Assembly: GCF_021922985.1 (NCBI RefSeq) | Contig: NZ_CP040791.1 | Location: 1-37,356, forward strand | Length of the DNA stretch: 37,356 bases | Source: Clavibacter michiganensis subsp. tessellarius | Lineage (GTDB): Bacteria > Actinomycetota > Actinomycetes > Actinomycetales > Microbacteriaceae | Direction: 5' to 3' | Shown: one piece after another, positions 18,200-26,645 of the stretch | How positions within the stretch are numbered: position 1 is the first letter of the stretch | How the letters are laid out: every line of letters starts with the position of its first letter | Translations under genes and position numbers: made by a program | The notes under the pieces: generated by a model | The model's input: only the letters and a program-made list of their open reading frames with translations | What the model was told of the DNA's origin: nothing | The model's database searches: none

Positions 18200-19515
18200 G
18201 ACGCCGAGCCCGCCTCACCGGTGCGGGGCAGCGCGACGGCGACGGGGGAGGACACCGCGGCGGGCACCTCCACGTCGAGCCCGAAGAGCGCCTGCACGGC
18301 GTCGACCACGCGGGCGCCCTCGCCCTGGCGCGCGAGCTCGCGGGCCCGGACGGACGGCTGGTGCACGAGGACGCTCACGAGGTGGCGGAGCGCCTTCTCG
18401 GTGGCCTCGGAGGAGTCGCCGCGCTTGCGGACGCGCTCCAGCTCGCCCTCGAGGACGTCGAAGATGTGGGTGCGGAGGGCCACGACCGCGGGGGCCACCT
18501 CGTCCTCGGCGCTCGCGGCGCGGAACTCGGCGGCGGCGGTGCTGACGATCTCGCGGGCGTCGTCCGTGGCGGTGAGGTCGCGGAGCGGCGCGTGCAGGCT
18601 GATGGTCTCCAGGTCGAGCAGCTCGACGCCGTCGACCGTGACGACGTCCGGATCCACGTTGCGCGGCAGCCCGAGGTCGATGACGAGGCGGCGGCGGCCG
18701 TCCCCTGAGACGGCGGCGGCGGCCTGCATGTGATGGGCGGCGAGCACGGACTTCGGCGCCGTGCTGCAGGTGACGACGATGTCGGAGGCGGCGAGCGCGC
18801 GGAGCAGGTCGCGCCCCTCCACCGCGGGGATGCCGTGGGGGCCGGCGAACTTCTGCGCGCGGCCCGAGGGGGAGTAGACGTGCACGTCGACGACGCCGCG
18901 GTCACGGAGCGCCGCGAGGCTCGCGCCGGCGTAGGCGCCCGTGCCGACCAGGAGGACGCGGGTGGCCGACCAGTCGGCGATGCGGCTCTCGGCGAGGTCG
19001 AGCGCGAGGCGGACCATGGATCGCCCGGCGCTCTGCAGGCCCGTGCGGGTCTTGACGCCGCGCGAGGTGTTGGACGCGGTCTGGAAGAGGCGCTCGAGGC
19101 CCGTGCTCGTGGTGCCGCCCGTGCGCGCGCCCTCGAGCGCGCGGCGGACCTGCCCGGCGATCTCGCCCTCGCCGACCACGACGGACTCGAGGCCCGAGGA
19201 GACGGCGAACAGGTGCTCGGCGACCGCGTCACCGCACTTCACGTCGACGCTGCCGCGGACGTCGTCGCGGTCGATGCCGCTCGCCCCGCTGACCACGTCG
19301 ACCGTGGCCTCGACGGCCAGCGCGCGGGCCGCGGTGAGGGGCTCCTCGACGTCGAGGTAGGCCTCGAAGCGGTTGCAGGTGGCGAGGACGACGGCCCCCG
19401 CGATGAAGTCGTTCTGCTCCATGAGCGTGCCGGCGACGGAGGGTGCGGCCACGGACAGCTTCTCGAGGACCTCGAAGCTGGCGTTGTGATGACTCGCCGT
19501 CAGACATATGAGCAC
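18196..19515 (-). CDS. hemA: Glutamyl-tRNA reductase HemA
   Basis: HemA reduces glutamyl-tRNA(Glu) with NADPH to glutamate-1-semialdehyde, the first committed step of C5 tetrapyrrole synthesis. The 439-residue product has the catalytic cysteine in [18 protein letters not shown] (about residue 48), the family signature [22 protein letters not shown], and an NADPH-binding fold beginning [22 protein letters not shown]-terminal dimerisation region follows, ending in an Ala/Val-rich tail. It starts at GTG ([10 protein letters not shown], with V read as Met), 13 bases after GGGGAGG. It is divergent from hemE with a 173-bp gap and heads a minus-strand run with two acetyltransferases and a Nudix gene. 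Confidence 0.94.
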   Translation of the reverse strand: MLICLTASHHNASFEVLEKLSVAAPSVAGTLMEQNDFIAGAVVLATCNRFEAYLDVEEPLTAARALAVEATVDVVSGASGIDRDDVRGSVDVKCGDAVAEHLFAVSSGLESVVVGEGEIAGQVRRALEGARTGGTTSTGLERLFQTASNTSRGVKTRTGLQSAGRSMVRLALDLAESRIADWSATRVLLVGTGAYAGASLAALRDRGVVDVHVYSPSGRAQKFAGPHGIPAVEGRDLLRALAASDIVVTCSTAPKSVLAAHHMQAAAAVSGDGRRRLVIDLGLPRNVDPDVVTVDGVELLDLETISLHAPLRDLTATDDAREIVSTAAAEFRAASAEDEVAPAVVALRTHIFDVLEGELERVRKRGDSSEATEKALRHLVSVLVHQPSVRARELARQGEGARVVDAVQALFGLDVEVPAAVSSPVAVALPRTGEAGSAS

Positions 19516-19688
19516 AGTCCATGGTAAACCTCCCCGCCGTGTGGTCGGGGCCGGTGAGGGTGCCCTGCCTCCCGGGGTCGGGGCCCCGGCGCCGGCAGCC
19601 TCGGCGTCCGCCTCGCCGACAGCCTCGCCGTCCGCGTCGTCCGCCGGCCCGCGTCCCCAGCCGAGCGGGCGCGCAGGCGGGGGATGCG
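19516..19688. promoter_or_regulatory. hemA/hemE divergent intergenic region
   Basis: This 173-bp region lies between two divergent haem-pathway starts and must carry promoters for both. A strong Shine-Dalgarno (GGGGAGG on the minus strand) serves hemA. The middle holds imperfect repeats of GCCTCGCCG/GCCTCGGCG words. I cannot assign -35/-10 boxes with confidence. hemE's frame stays open across much of it (from 19521), so the hemE start matters for the size of the region. Confidence 0.5.
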
Positions 19689-20813
19689 ATGATCTCCTCC
19701 GTGATCACGCCCGCATCCTCCGCCTCCGCGCCCGCATCCGCCGCCCTCCCGCTCCCCGCCGAGCACCCGCTCAACACCCGCACCGCGTCGTCGCTGCTCG
19801 TCGAGGCGTACCGCGGCCACCGCGGAGACCGCGCGCCCGTGTGGTTCATGCGCCAGGCCGGCCGCTCGCTGCCCGAGTACCGCGAGCTGCGCGTGGGCAC
19901 CCGCATGCTCGACGCGTGCCTCGACCCGGAGATGGCCAGCGAGATCACGCTCCAGCCCGTCCGCCGCCACCACGTGGACGCGGGCATCTTCTTCAGCGAC
20001 ATCGTCATCCCGCTCAAGCTCGCGGGCGTGGGCGTCGACATCGTCGCGGGGCGCGGACCGGTGCTCGAGAAGCCCGTCCGCACCGCCGCCGACGTGGCCG
20101 CGCTGCCGGCGCTCGACCCCGCCGCGCTCGAGCCCATCCGCCAGGCCGTCGCGCGCACCGTCGCGGAGCTCGGCGACACCCCGCTCATCGGCTTCGCGGG
20201 CGCCCCCTTCACGCTCGCCGCGTACCTCGTCGAGGGCGGGCCGAGCAAGGACCACATCGCGGCCCGCGGCCTCATGCACGCGGATCCCGACGCCTGGGAC
20301 GCCCTCATGCGCTGGTGCGCCGAGATCACGGGCGTCTTCCTCCGCGCGCAGGTCATGGCCGGCGCCTCCGCCGCGCAGCTCTTCGACTCCTGGGCCGGCG
20401 GCCTCTCGCTCGCCGACTACACGCAGCGCGTCGCCCCGGCCTCCGCGCTCGCGCTCGACCACGTGCGCACCATCACCGCGGCCGACGGCCGCACCGTCCC
20501 GCTCGTCCACTTCGGCGTCGGCACCGGCGAGCTCCTCGGCGCGATGCACGACGTGGGCGTCGACGCGGTGGGCGTCGACTGGCGCATCCCGCTCGACGAG
20601 GCGTCGCGCCGGCTCGGCGGATCCGTCCCCGTCCAGGGCAACGTCGACCCGGCCCTGCTGGCCGCGCCGTGGCCGATCCTCGAGGCGCACGTCCGCGACG
20701 TGCTCGAGCGCGGGACGGCGGCGCCGGCGCACATCCTCAACCTCGGCCACGGCGTGCCGCCCGAGACCGACCCGACCGTGCTCACGCGCATCGTGGACCT
20801 GGTCCGTGGCTAG
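19689..20813 (+). CDS. hemE: Uroporphyrinogen decarboxylase HemE
   Basis: HemE removes four acetate carboxyls from uroporphyrinogen III to give coproporphyrinogen III in the cytoplasm. The 374-residue protein has the first family signature in [15 protein letters not shown], the catalytic Asp region [19 protein letters not shown], the second signature [29 protein letters not shown], and the C-terminal [13 protein letters not shown] start at ATG 19689 ([11 protein letters not shown]). The frame is open back to 19521, but those 56 codons are Arg/Pro-rich and unlike HemE. The last eight bases overlap hemG. Confidence 0.94.
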   Translation: MISSVITPASSASAPASAALPLPAEHPLNTRTASSLLVEAYRGHRGDRAPVWFMRQAGRSLPEYRELRVGTRMLDACLDPEMASEITLQPVRRHHVDAGIFFSDIVIPLKLAGVGVDIVAGRGPVLEKPVRTAADVAALPALDPAALEPIRQAVARTVAELGDTPLIGFAGAPFTLAAYLVEGGPSKDHIAARGLMHADPDAWDALMRWCAEITGVFLRAQVMAGASAAQLFDSWAGGLSLADYTQRVAPASALALDHVRTITAADGRTVPLVHFGVGTGELLGAMHDVGVDAVGVDWRIPLDEASRRLGGSVPVQGNVDPALLAAPWPILEAHVRDVLERGTAAPAHILNLGHGVPPETDPTVLTRIVDLVRG

Positions 20814-22248
20814 CGACCCGCGGCAGGCGGCCGGCGAGGTGGACCCGACCGACGTCGTCGTGGTCGGCGGCGGGGTGGGCGGCCTCATCGCCGCCCGCGC
20901 CTGCGCCCTGGCCGGCCGGCGCGTGATCCTCGTGGAGGCGTCGCCCGCGCTCGGCGGCACCGTCGGATCCCACGTGGTCGACGGCCTCCGCCTCGACAGC
21001 GGCGCCGAGAGCTTCGCGACCCGCCGCGGCACGGTCGCCGCCTACCTCGGCGAGCTCGGCCTCGCCGACCGCATCGTGCAGCCGAACCCGGACGGCGCGT
21101 GGGTGCAGCTCGCCGAGCGGGCCATCCAGCTCCCGCGCACGGGCCTCCTCGGGATCCCGGCGCACCCGTTCGACCTCACCATCGCCACCGCGATCGGCCG
21201 CGTCGGCGTCGTCCGCGCCAAGGCCGACCTCGCGCTCCCCGCCTCCGTCGGCGCGAAGGAGCGCACGCTCGGCGGCCTCGTCCGCGCCCGCATGGGCGAC
21301 CGCGTCGTCGACCGGCTCGTCGCCCCCATCGTCTCCGGCGTGCACAGCGCGCACCCCGACGAGGTCGACGCCGACTCCGTCGCGCCCGGCCTCCGCGCCG
21401 GCCTCGCCGAGCACGGCTCGCTCGGGCGCGCGGTCGCGTCCATGCGCGCCGCCTCGCCCGCGGGATCCGCCGTGAGCGGCGTCGTCGGCGGAGTGCACCT
21501 CCTCGTCGACGCGCTCGTCGCCGACCTCCAGCGCCTCGGCGTCGACGTGCGCACCTCGCTCGCCGTGGAGTCCGTGCACCGGCACCGCTCCCACGAGGGC
21601 GCCGCCGCCTTCGACGACTGGCACGTCGAGCTCGCGGACGGCCGCGGCATCGACGCCGCCGGCGTGGTCCTCGCGATCCCCGCGGCGGGACTCGTCCGGC
21701 TCTTCTCCGGCCTCGCGCCGCGCGCCGTCACCGAGGGCTGGCCCGAGCCGTCCTCCGTCGAGCTCGTCACGCTCGTCGTCCGCGCCCCCGAGCTCGACGC
21801 CGCCCCGCGCGGCACGGGCGTGCTGGTCTCCGCCGACGTGCCCGACGTGCGCGCGAAGGCCCTCACGCACGCGACCGCCAAGTGGCCGTGGCTGAAGGAC
21901 CTCGCGGGCGACCGGCACGTGCTCCGCCTCTCCTACGGGCGCGCGGGCGGGAACGACGACACCGCCGCGGTCCCCGACGACGAGCTGACGGCCATCGCGG
22001 TGCGCGACGCGTCCGCGCTGCTGGGGACCGACCTCGCGGGCCGGGTCACCGGATCCGCCCGCGTGCGCTGGACCAACGCCCTCCCGTTCGCCGCCTCCGG
22101 GCACCGCGAGCGCGTGCAGGCCGTGCGGGACGAGGCGGCCGAGCACCCGGGCCTCGAGATCACCGGATCCGCGGTCGCGGGCACCGGCCTCGCCTCCGTC
22201 GTGGCCGACGCGGTCGCCGCCGCCGACCGCGTCCTCGCGCGGCGGTGA
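20806..22248 (+). CDS. hemG: Protoporphyrinogen/coproporphyrinogen oxidase HemG (HemY/CgoX type)
   Basis: This is an FAD-dependent oxidase of 480 residues that removes six electrons from the porphyrinogen. With hemQ in the same cluster, the likely substrate is coproporphyrinogen III, so cgoX would be an equally good name. The dinucleotide-binding motif is at about residues 11-40 ([21 protein letters not shown], then [16 protein letters not shown]), followed by [10 protein letters not shown]. The C-terminal FAD contact region is in [24 protein letters not shown]. The GTG start at 20806 overlaps hemE by eight bases, indicating coupled translation. The stop is followed by a 124-bp gap. Confidence 0.9.
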   Translation: MASDPRQAAGEVDPTDVVVVGGGVGGLIAARACALAGRRVILVEASPALGGTVGSHVVDGLRLDSGAESFATRRGTVAAYLGELGLADRIVQPNPDGAWVQLAERAIQLPRTGLLGIPAHPFDLTIATAIGRVGVVRAKADLALPASVGAKERTLGGLVRARMGDRVVDRLVAPIVSGVHSAHPDEVDADSVAPGLRAGLAEHGSLGRAVASMRAASPAGSAVSGVVGGVHLLVDALVADLQRLGVDVRTSLAVESVHRHRSHEGAAAFDDWHVELADGRGIDAAGVVLAIPAAGLVRLFSGLAPRAVTEGWPEPSSVELVTLVVRAPELDAAPRGTGVLVSADVPDVRAKALTHATAKWPWLKDLAGDRHVLRLSYGRAGGNDDTAAVPDDELTAIAVRDASALLGTDLAGRVTGSARVRWTNALPFAASGHRERVQAVRDEAAEHPGLEITGSAVAGTGLASVVADAVAAADRVLARR

Positions 22249-22372
22249 GCCTGGCGAGACCCGGCTGGCCGAGCAGCGCCCGTCCCGCCGCCCCCGACCA
22301 CGCGCGTGCGCCGGAGGGATACGCTGAACGGACGTGCGCCCCACGTGCCCCCTCAACGATCGGAGATCTCCC
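22249..22372. promoter_or_regulatory. Intergenic region upstream of the small membrane-protein cassette
   Basis: This is a 124-bp gap between hemG and the YtxH-like gene. A TACGCT word near 22320 resembles an actinobacterial -10 box, and GGAG lies about eight bases before the ATG at 22373. I cannot identify a matching -35 box. The gap suggests that the membrane-protein genes have their own promoter. Confidence 0.35.
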
Positions 22373-22714
22373 ATGAAAGGCAAGCTTCTCTTCGTCGCCG
22401 GAGCCGGTGTCGGCTACGTCCTCGGCGCCCGCGCCGGACGCAAGCGCTACGAGCAGATCCGCACGAACGCCAAGAAGGTCTGGGACGACCCGAAGGTCCA
22501 GCGCCAGGTCGACAACGCGGCCGGCTTCGTGAAGGACCACACCCCCGACGTCGCGCACGCGGTCGTCGGCGGCGCCAAGAAGGTCGTCGGCACCGTCACG
22601 GGCGGCAAGAAGGACTCGTCCGCCGGATCCACGCCCTCCAGCGCGTCCACCTCGTCGTACCCGACCATGGACCCCGCCTCGCCCGAGCCGAACGGCTCCG
22701 GCACCTCCCGCTGA
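22373..22714 (+). CDS. YtxH-like small membrane-anchored protein (113 aa)
   Basis: The N terminus is a single glycine-rich hydrophobic segment ([25 protein letters not shown]) typical of the YtxH-like group in actinobacteria. An amphipathic, Lys/Val-rich region ([22 protein letters not shown]) and a Ser/Thr/Pro-rich tail of about 30 residues follow. Its biochemical role is unknown; family members are linked to stress and envelope. It starts at ATG 22373; an in-frame ATG-like start 39 bases upstream lacks a ribosome site. It lies 32 bases before the holin-like gene. Confidence 0.72.
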   Translation: MKGKLLFVAGAGVGYVLGARAGRKRYEQIRTNAKKVWDDPKVQRQVDNAAGFVKDHTPDVAHAVVGGAKKVVGTVTGGKKDSSAGSTPSSASTSSYPTMDPASPEPNGSGTSR

Positions 22715-22746
22715 CCCGCCCGCCCATCCCCAGGAGGGAACCCCGC

Positions 22747-23163
22747 ATGACGGATCAGGATCTCAATCCGAAGAGCAAGCGCTCGCTCGTCCGGCTCGTC
22801 GCCGACCTGCCGACCCTCATCGTCCAGCTGGTCAAGGACGAGATCGAGTCGTTCAAGAACGAGCTCGTCTCCAAGCTCAAGCACGCGGGGATCGGCGCCG
22901 GCTTCCTCGTCGTCGCGCTCTTCTTCGCGTTCATCGCGTTCCTGGTGCTCGTCGCCGCCGCGATCCTCGGCCTGTCCGAGGCGTTCTCGCCGTGGCTCTC
23001 CGCGCTCATCGTCGCCGGCGTGTTCCTCCTGATCACGGTGGTGCTGGCGCTGCTCGGCATCCGCTGGCTCAAGAAGGGCGTCCCGCCGACGCCCGAGGAG
23101 ACCGTGGACAGCCTCAAGGAGGACGTCGACGCGGTGAAGGGGACCGGCAAGTATGAGCACTGA
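22747..23163 (+). CDS. Act_Holin-like (phage holin superfamily) membrane protein, 138 aa
   Basis: The layout matches the actinobacterial holin-3-superfamily proteins: a charged N-terminal amphipathic segment (RLVADLPTLIVQLVKDEIESFKNELVSKLKHAG), two long hydrophobic helices (GAGFLVVALFFAFIAFLVLVAAAILGL and LSALIVAGVFLLITVVLALLGI), and an acidic tail. Despite the family name this is a normal chromosomal gene, and nothing nearby is phage-like. GGAGGG eight bases upstream supports ATG 22747. Its stop overlaps the next gene by 11 nt, which fits a joint envelope role for the pair. Confidence 0.8.
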   Translation: MTDQDLNPKSKRSLVRLVADLPTLIVQLVKDEIESFKNELVSKLKHAGIGAGFLVVALFFAFIAFLVLVAAAILGLSEAFSPWLSALIVAGVFLLITVVLALLGIRWLKKGVPPTPEETVDSLKEDVDAVKGTGKYEH

Positions 23164-23428
23164 CCGCCCCCGCCCCGTCGGCCCGCGCTCGCGCACGGAG
23201 CTGAAGCTCGACATCCAGCACACGCGCGAGGAGATCGCCGCCACGCTCGACGCGCTGGAGTCGAAGCTCAACGTGCGGCGCCGGGCGAAGGACGGCATCG
23301 CCGACCTCCGTCGCCGGATCCGCCGCACCGCGGACGAGGACCCGTTGCTGCTCGTGGCCGTCGGCGTGGGCGCGGTCGTGGTGATCGGCGGCGTGGTCTG
23401 GGCCGTGTCGCGCGCCGCGCGCCGCTGA
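23153..23428 (+). CDS. DUF3618-family membrane protein (91 aa)
   Basis: It carries the DUF3618 pattern LKLDIQHTREEIAATLDALESKL, a short coiled-coil-like helix, then a basic linker (RRRAKDGIADLRRRIRR). One membrane helix (LLLVAVGVGAVVVIGGVVWAV) lies near the C terminus, followed by RAARR. The function is unknown; these genes regularly follow holin-like genes in actinobacteria (from memory). The ATG lies inside the 3' end of the preceding gene. Confidence 0.82.
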   Translation: MSTDRPRPVGPRSRTELKLDIQHTREEIAATLDALESKLNVRRRAKDGIADLRRRIRRTADEDPLLLVAVGVGAVVVIGGVVWAVSRAARR

Positions 23429-23454
23429 CGCCGGACCGGACGGGACCGCTCGTC

Positions 23455-25110
23455 GTGCCCGCGCGTCCTCGCGCCGCCGCAGATCGCCCCGCGTCGCGGA
23501 TCCCGCGCACGCCGCGCGATCCCGACGCCCTCGGGCGGCATCCGCTGATGCTGCCCGGGCTCGTGGGCCTGGGCGGCTCGCTCATGCTCGTCGCGGCGTC
23601 GTTCGTCGTGGGCCATGCGCCCGCGGAGTCCGGCCTCTCGCAGCTGGCCGTGGTCGGCGGCCTGCGGGTCTCGCCGACGGCGACGGGGATCGCGTCGGCC
23701 GCTGTCGTGATCGGCGGCGTGCTCATGGTCGCCGCCTGGCTCCTCCTCGGCGCCCTCCTCCCGCGCCTGGGCGACCGCGCGATCCGCGCCGTCCTCGGCC
23801 TCTCCGTCCTCTGGACGACGCCGCTGCTCGCGAGCGTGCCCCTGTTCAGCCGGGACGTGTACTCCTACATCGCCCAGGGCCGCGTGCTCGGGGCCGGCCT
23901 CTCGCCCTACGAGCACGGCCCCGCGGTGCTCGCCGACTGGCGCTCCACGGGCGTCGACCCGCTGTGGGCGCACAACCCGGCACCCTACGGCCCCCTCTAC
24001 CTCCTCGTCGAGCGCGGGCTCGGCGCCATCGACACGGCGATCAGCACCGAGGCCGCCGTGCTCGGCGCGCGCCTCGTGTCGGTCGCGGGCGTGATCCTCA
24101 TGGTGTGGTGCGGCTACCGCATCGCGCGCCGGCGGCGCATCGATCCCGTGCGCGCCCTCTGGTTCCTCGCCGCTAGCCCGCTCGTGAGCTTCAACTTCGT
24201 GATCGCCGCGCACAACGACGCGCTCATGATGGGCCTCCTCGTCGCGGGCCTCCTGGCCGCCATCGACTCGCGGCCGGTGCTGGCGGTGCTGCTCGTGACC
24301 GCGGCCGTGGCCGTGAAGCCCATCGCCCTCGTGGCGCTGCCGGTCGTCGCCATCGTCCATGCCGAGATGCGCGCGCGCCGCGTCGACGACCGCGCGCCCG
24401 CCGGCGTCGCCGTGGACGGATCCGCGGGTGCGGTCGTCGGCCTCCGCGCGCCCACGCGCGACCCGCGGGTCTGGGCCGCGTGGACCGCGTCGGGCATCGC
24501 CGCGATGGGCCTCCTCGCGATCGGCGGGCAGCTGCTCGGCGTCGGCCTCGGCTGGATCTCGGCGCTCTCGAGCCCCGTGTCCGTCGTGTCCTGGTTCATG
24601 CCGTTCGGCCTCGCCGCCGGCGCGATCGGCCCGCTCGCGGACGTGCTCGGCGGACCGGGCGACGCGGTCGAGGGCGGCATCAAGACCGCGGGGATCCTCA
24701 TCGGCTTCGCCGGCGCCGCCTGGTGCATCCTCACCACCCGGACGCTCTCCGGCGAGGCGCGGCTGGCGCTCGCCTTCGCCTGCATCGTCGCGATGTCGCC
24801 CGTCGTGTACCCCTGGTACGGCCTGTGGGTGCTCGTGGTGCTCGCCGTCGTGGGCATCGCGGACGGCGCCGCGATGTCGCTCGCGGTCTCCGCGACGGTC
24901 TTCCTCGTGGGCGTGAACCTGCTCGAGCCCATGGCGGTCGTGCACACGGTCGCGTCCGGCTGGCCGCGGTTCCTCGTCGTCCTCATCGCGGTGGTCGGCA
25001 TCCTCGGGGTGCTCGCGCCGGGGCTGCAGGGGCTCGCGGGGACGGATCCCTTCCGCGCGCTCCGGGCGCCCCGCCACCAGTTCTCCGCCGCGCGGGTGCC
25101 GCCGGCCTGA
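23455..25110 (+). CDS. MptB-like polyprenol-phosphomannose-dependent mannosyltransferase
   Basis: This is a GT-C-type integral membrane glycosyltransferase, 551 residues with about a dozen hydrophobic helices. The signature early loop is LFSRDVYSYIAQGRVLGAGLSPYEHGP, with the Asp in the position expected of a GT-C catalytic acid, followed by WAHNPAPYGPLYLLVERGL. In actinobacteria MptB relatives add alpha-1,6-mannose to lipoglycans from polyprenyl-phosphomannose on the outer face of the membrane. In a Microbacteriaceae host the acceptor could differ. A central cytoplasmic stretch around residues 300-330 is charged and variable. It starts at GTG 23455, 26 bases after DUF3618. Confidence 0.72.
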   Translation: MPARPRAAADRPASRIPRTPRDPDALGRHPLMLPGLVGLGGSLMLVAASFVVGHAPAESGLSQLAVVGGLRVSPTATGIASAAVVIGGVLMVAAWLLLGALLPRLGDRAIRAVLGLSVLWTTPLLASVPLFSRDVYSYIAQGRVLGAGLSPYEHGPAVLADWRSTGVDPLWAHNPAPYGPLYLLVERGLGAIDTAISTEAAVLGARLVSVAGVILMVWCGYRIARRRRIDPVRALWFLAASPLVSFNFVIAAHNDALMMGLLVAGLLAAIDSRPVLAVLLVTAAVAVKPIALVALPVVAIVHAEMRARRVDDRAPAGVAVDGSAGAVVGLRAPTRDPRVWAAWTASGIAAMGLLAIGGQLLGVGLGWISALSSPVSVVSWFMPFGLAAGAIGPLADVLGGPGDAVEGGIKTAGILIGFAGAAWCILTTRTLSGEARLALAFACIVAMSPVVYPWYGLWVLVVLAVVGIADGAAMSLAVSATVFLVGVNLLEPMAVVHTVASGWPRFLVVLIAVVGILGVLAPGLQGLAGTDPFRALRAPRHQFSAARVPPA

Positions 25111-25252
25111 TCCGCGACGGCGCCCGACCGCGCCCGCCCGCGGCACCCGCCCGCGCGGCCCGGCGGCGCCGACCCGCGCGAAGGATCGGGTGCGGGAATG
25201 CGCGCGACCGGCCCGGACGTTCCCCCGGGACACCACCGACGGGAGCGCGACC

Positions 25253-25816
25253 ATGGACACCGACCACGACTGGACCGACCTCATCCGCCGCGCGCACGAC
25301 GGATTCGGCGACCGCCTCCGCGCCGTCACCGACTGGTCGGCGCCCACGCCCGACGTCGAGTGGGACGTCCGCGAGCTCGTCGCCCACGTGATCGAGGAGC
25401 AGCAGTGGGTGCCGCTCCTCCTCGCCGGCCACACCGCCGAGACCGGGCAGCCGCTCATCCGCGGGCTCGACGACGACCTCGTGGCCGAGTGGGGCCGCTA
25501 CTCCCGCGAGGCGCTCGACGCCTGGCGCGACGCGGATCCCGAGCGCCCGGTCGTGCTCTCGACCGACCGCGTGCCCGCCCGCGAGTACCTCCGCGAGCAG
25601 CTGTCCGACGTCGTGATCCACGGCTGGGACCTCGCGCGCGCCATCGGCGCCGACGAGCGCATCGACGACGACCTCGTCCGCGCGACCTGGACGGTCTTCG
25701 AGCCGCAGCGCGACACCCTCGAGGCGAGCGGCCTCTTCGCCTCGCCCGTGCCGGTGGGGGAGGACGCGCCGCTGCAGGTCCGCCTGCTCGCGCTGACCGG
25801 GCGCGACGCCCGCTGA
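25253..25816 (+). CDS. TIGR03086/DinB-like (mycothiol-dependent maleylpyruvate isomerase N-terminal-like) protein
   Basis: This is a four-helix-bundle protein of 187 residues. Family-type features are the early VEWDVRELVAHVIEEQQWVPLLL, with a His for a metal site, and DVVIHGWDLARAIG, with a second His. These occur in the DinB/MDMPI superfamily, whose members often use mycothiol as cosubstrate. The specific reaction is unknown. I chose ATG 25253 (MDTDHDWTDL); an upstream in-frame start at 25190 adds 21 residues unlike the family. It lies between the mannosyltransferase and hemQ with gaps of 142 and 79 bp, so it may be a single-gene unit. Confidence 0.72.
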   Translation: MDTDHDWTDLIRRAHDGFGDRLRAVTDWSAPTPDVEWDVRELVAHVIEEQQWVPLLLAGHTAETGQPLIRGLDDDLVAEWGRYSREALDAWRDADPERPVVLSTDRVPAREYLREQLSDVVIHGWDLARAIGADERIDDDLVRATWTVFEPQRDTLEASGLFASPVPVGEDAPLQVRLLALTGRDAR

Positions 25817-25895
25817 CCGGCCGGGCGGGCGTCCGCCTGCGGATGATCTGACGGCCGCCCGCCCGATGCGGGACGGGGTGCCCGGGCGACGTACC

Positions 25896-26645
25896 ATGGA
25901 GACCATGAGCATCCCGGCTGCCGAGTCGGCGGCATCTCAGGTCCCCCCGATCGAGCCCCCCGCGGAAGCGTCCCCCAGCGGCTACGCCCTGTGGGCCGTC
26001 CTCCGTCGCGATCCCCAGCGCCCCGACGACCTCGACGGCCGCGAGGTCCCGGGCGCGGTCGACGAGCTCGACGGCATCGTGGACATCGTGGAGGCGGAGG
26101 GCGTCACCGTCCGCGGCTTCTACGACGTCTCCGGCATGCGCGCCGACGCCGACCTCATGGTCTGGATCCACGGCCCCCAGATGGAGACCCTCCAGTGGGC
26201 GTTCCGCGAGATCCGCCGCGCGCGCCTCGTCCGCGCGCTCATCCCGTCGTGGAGCGCCGCGGGCGTCCACCGCGACGCCGAGTTCAACCGCAGCCACGTG
26301 CCCGGGTTCCTCCGGGGCGAGGAGCCGCGCGACTGGCTCTGCGTCTACCCCTTCGTCCGCTCCTACGAGTGGTACCTGCTGCCGCCCGAGGAGCGCGGGC
26401 GCATGCTCGCCCAGCACGGCCGCCAGGGCGCGGCCTTCCGCAGCGTCATCGCCAACACGGTCTCGTCGTTCGGCCTCGGCGACTACGAGTGGATCCTCCC
26501 GCTCGAGTCGAACGAGCTCGTCGACCTGGTCGACATGATGCGCGACCTGCGCAACACCGACGCGCGCCGTCACGTGCGCGAGGAGGTCCCGTTCTACACG
26601 GGCCGCCGCATCACCACCGCCGAGCTCGTGGAGGTCCTCCAGTAA
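25896..26645 (+). CDS. hemQ: Coproheme decarboxylase HemQ (ChdC, chlorite-dismutase family)
   Basis: HemQ converts coproheme to haem b with peroxide, the last step of the coproporphyrin-dependent pathway. The 249-residue protein has [11 protein letters not shown] at the start of the fold, [19 protein letters not shown], and the active-site segment [25 protein letters not shown]. That segment includes the tyrosine at the position of the catalytic Tyr and the proximal His. It ends with [22 protein letters not shown] and [15 protein letters not shown]. The start is uncertain between ATG 25896 and ATG 25905. Its stop TAA shares one base with the hemH ATG, so the two are tightly coupled. Confidence 0.93.
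   Translation: METMSIPAAESAASQVPPIEPPAEASPSGYALWAVLRRDPQRPDDLDGREVPGAVDELDGIVDIVEAEGVTVRGFYDVSGMRADADLMVWIHGPQMETLQWAFREIRRARLVRALIPSWSAAGVHRDAEFNRSHVPGFLRGEEPRDWLCVYPFVRSYEWYLLPPEERGRMLAQHGRQGAAFRSVIANTVSSFGLGDYEWILPLESNELVDLVDMMRDLRNTDARRHVREEVPFYTGRRITTAELVEVLQ

Larger units (their letters stand above)
10178..20230. repeat. Copy B, first part: right arm of giant inverted repeat 1
   Basis: This is the partner of 2-10075, in inverted orientation around a centre near 10126. It carries intact reading frames for every gene that is frameshifted in the left arm, so it is the better consensus of the unit. The shared stretch is about 10.05 kb. Confidence 0.95.

Noticed and set aside
19521..19688. 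Long N-terminal extension of HemE from 19521
   Set aside because: The 56 extra residues are Arg/Pro-rich, lie in the divergent promoter region with hemA and do not resemble HemE. ATG 19689 gives the family-typical length.
22747..23163. Holin-like gene as evidence of a prophage
   Set aside because: Act_Holin-type proteins are common chromosomal envelope proteins in actinobacteria. No endolysin, structural or integrase gene is present.
22447..25458. Minus-strand 1003-codon open frame opposite the DUF3618 and mannosyltransferase genes, mirrored at 30950-33961
   Set aside because: It is highly charged low-complexity sequence antisense to well-supported genes, with no domain pattern. It is a normal shadow frame at this GC content.
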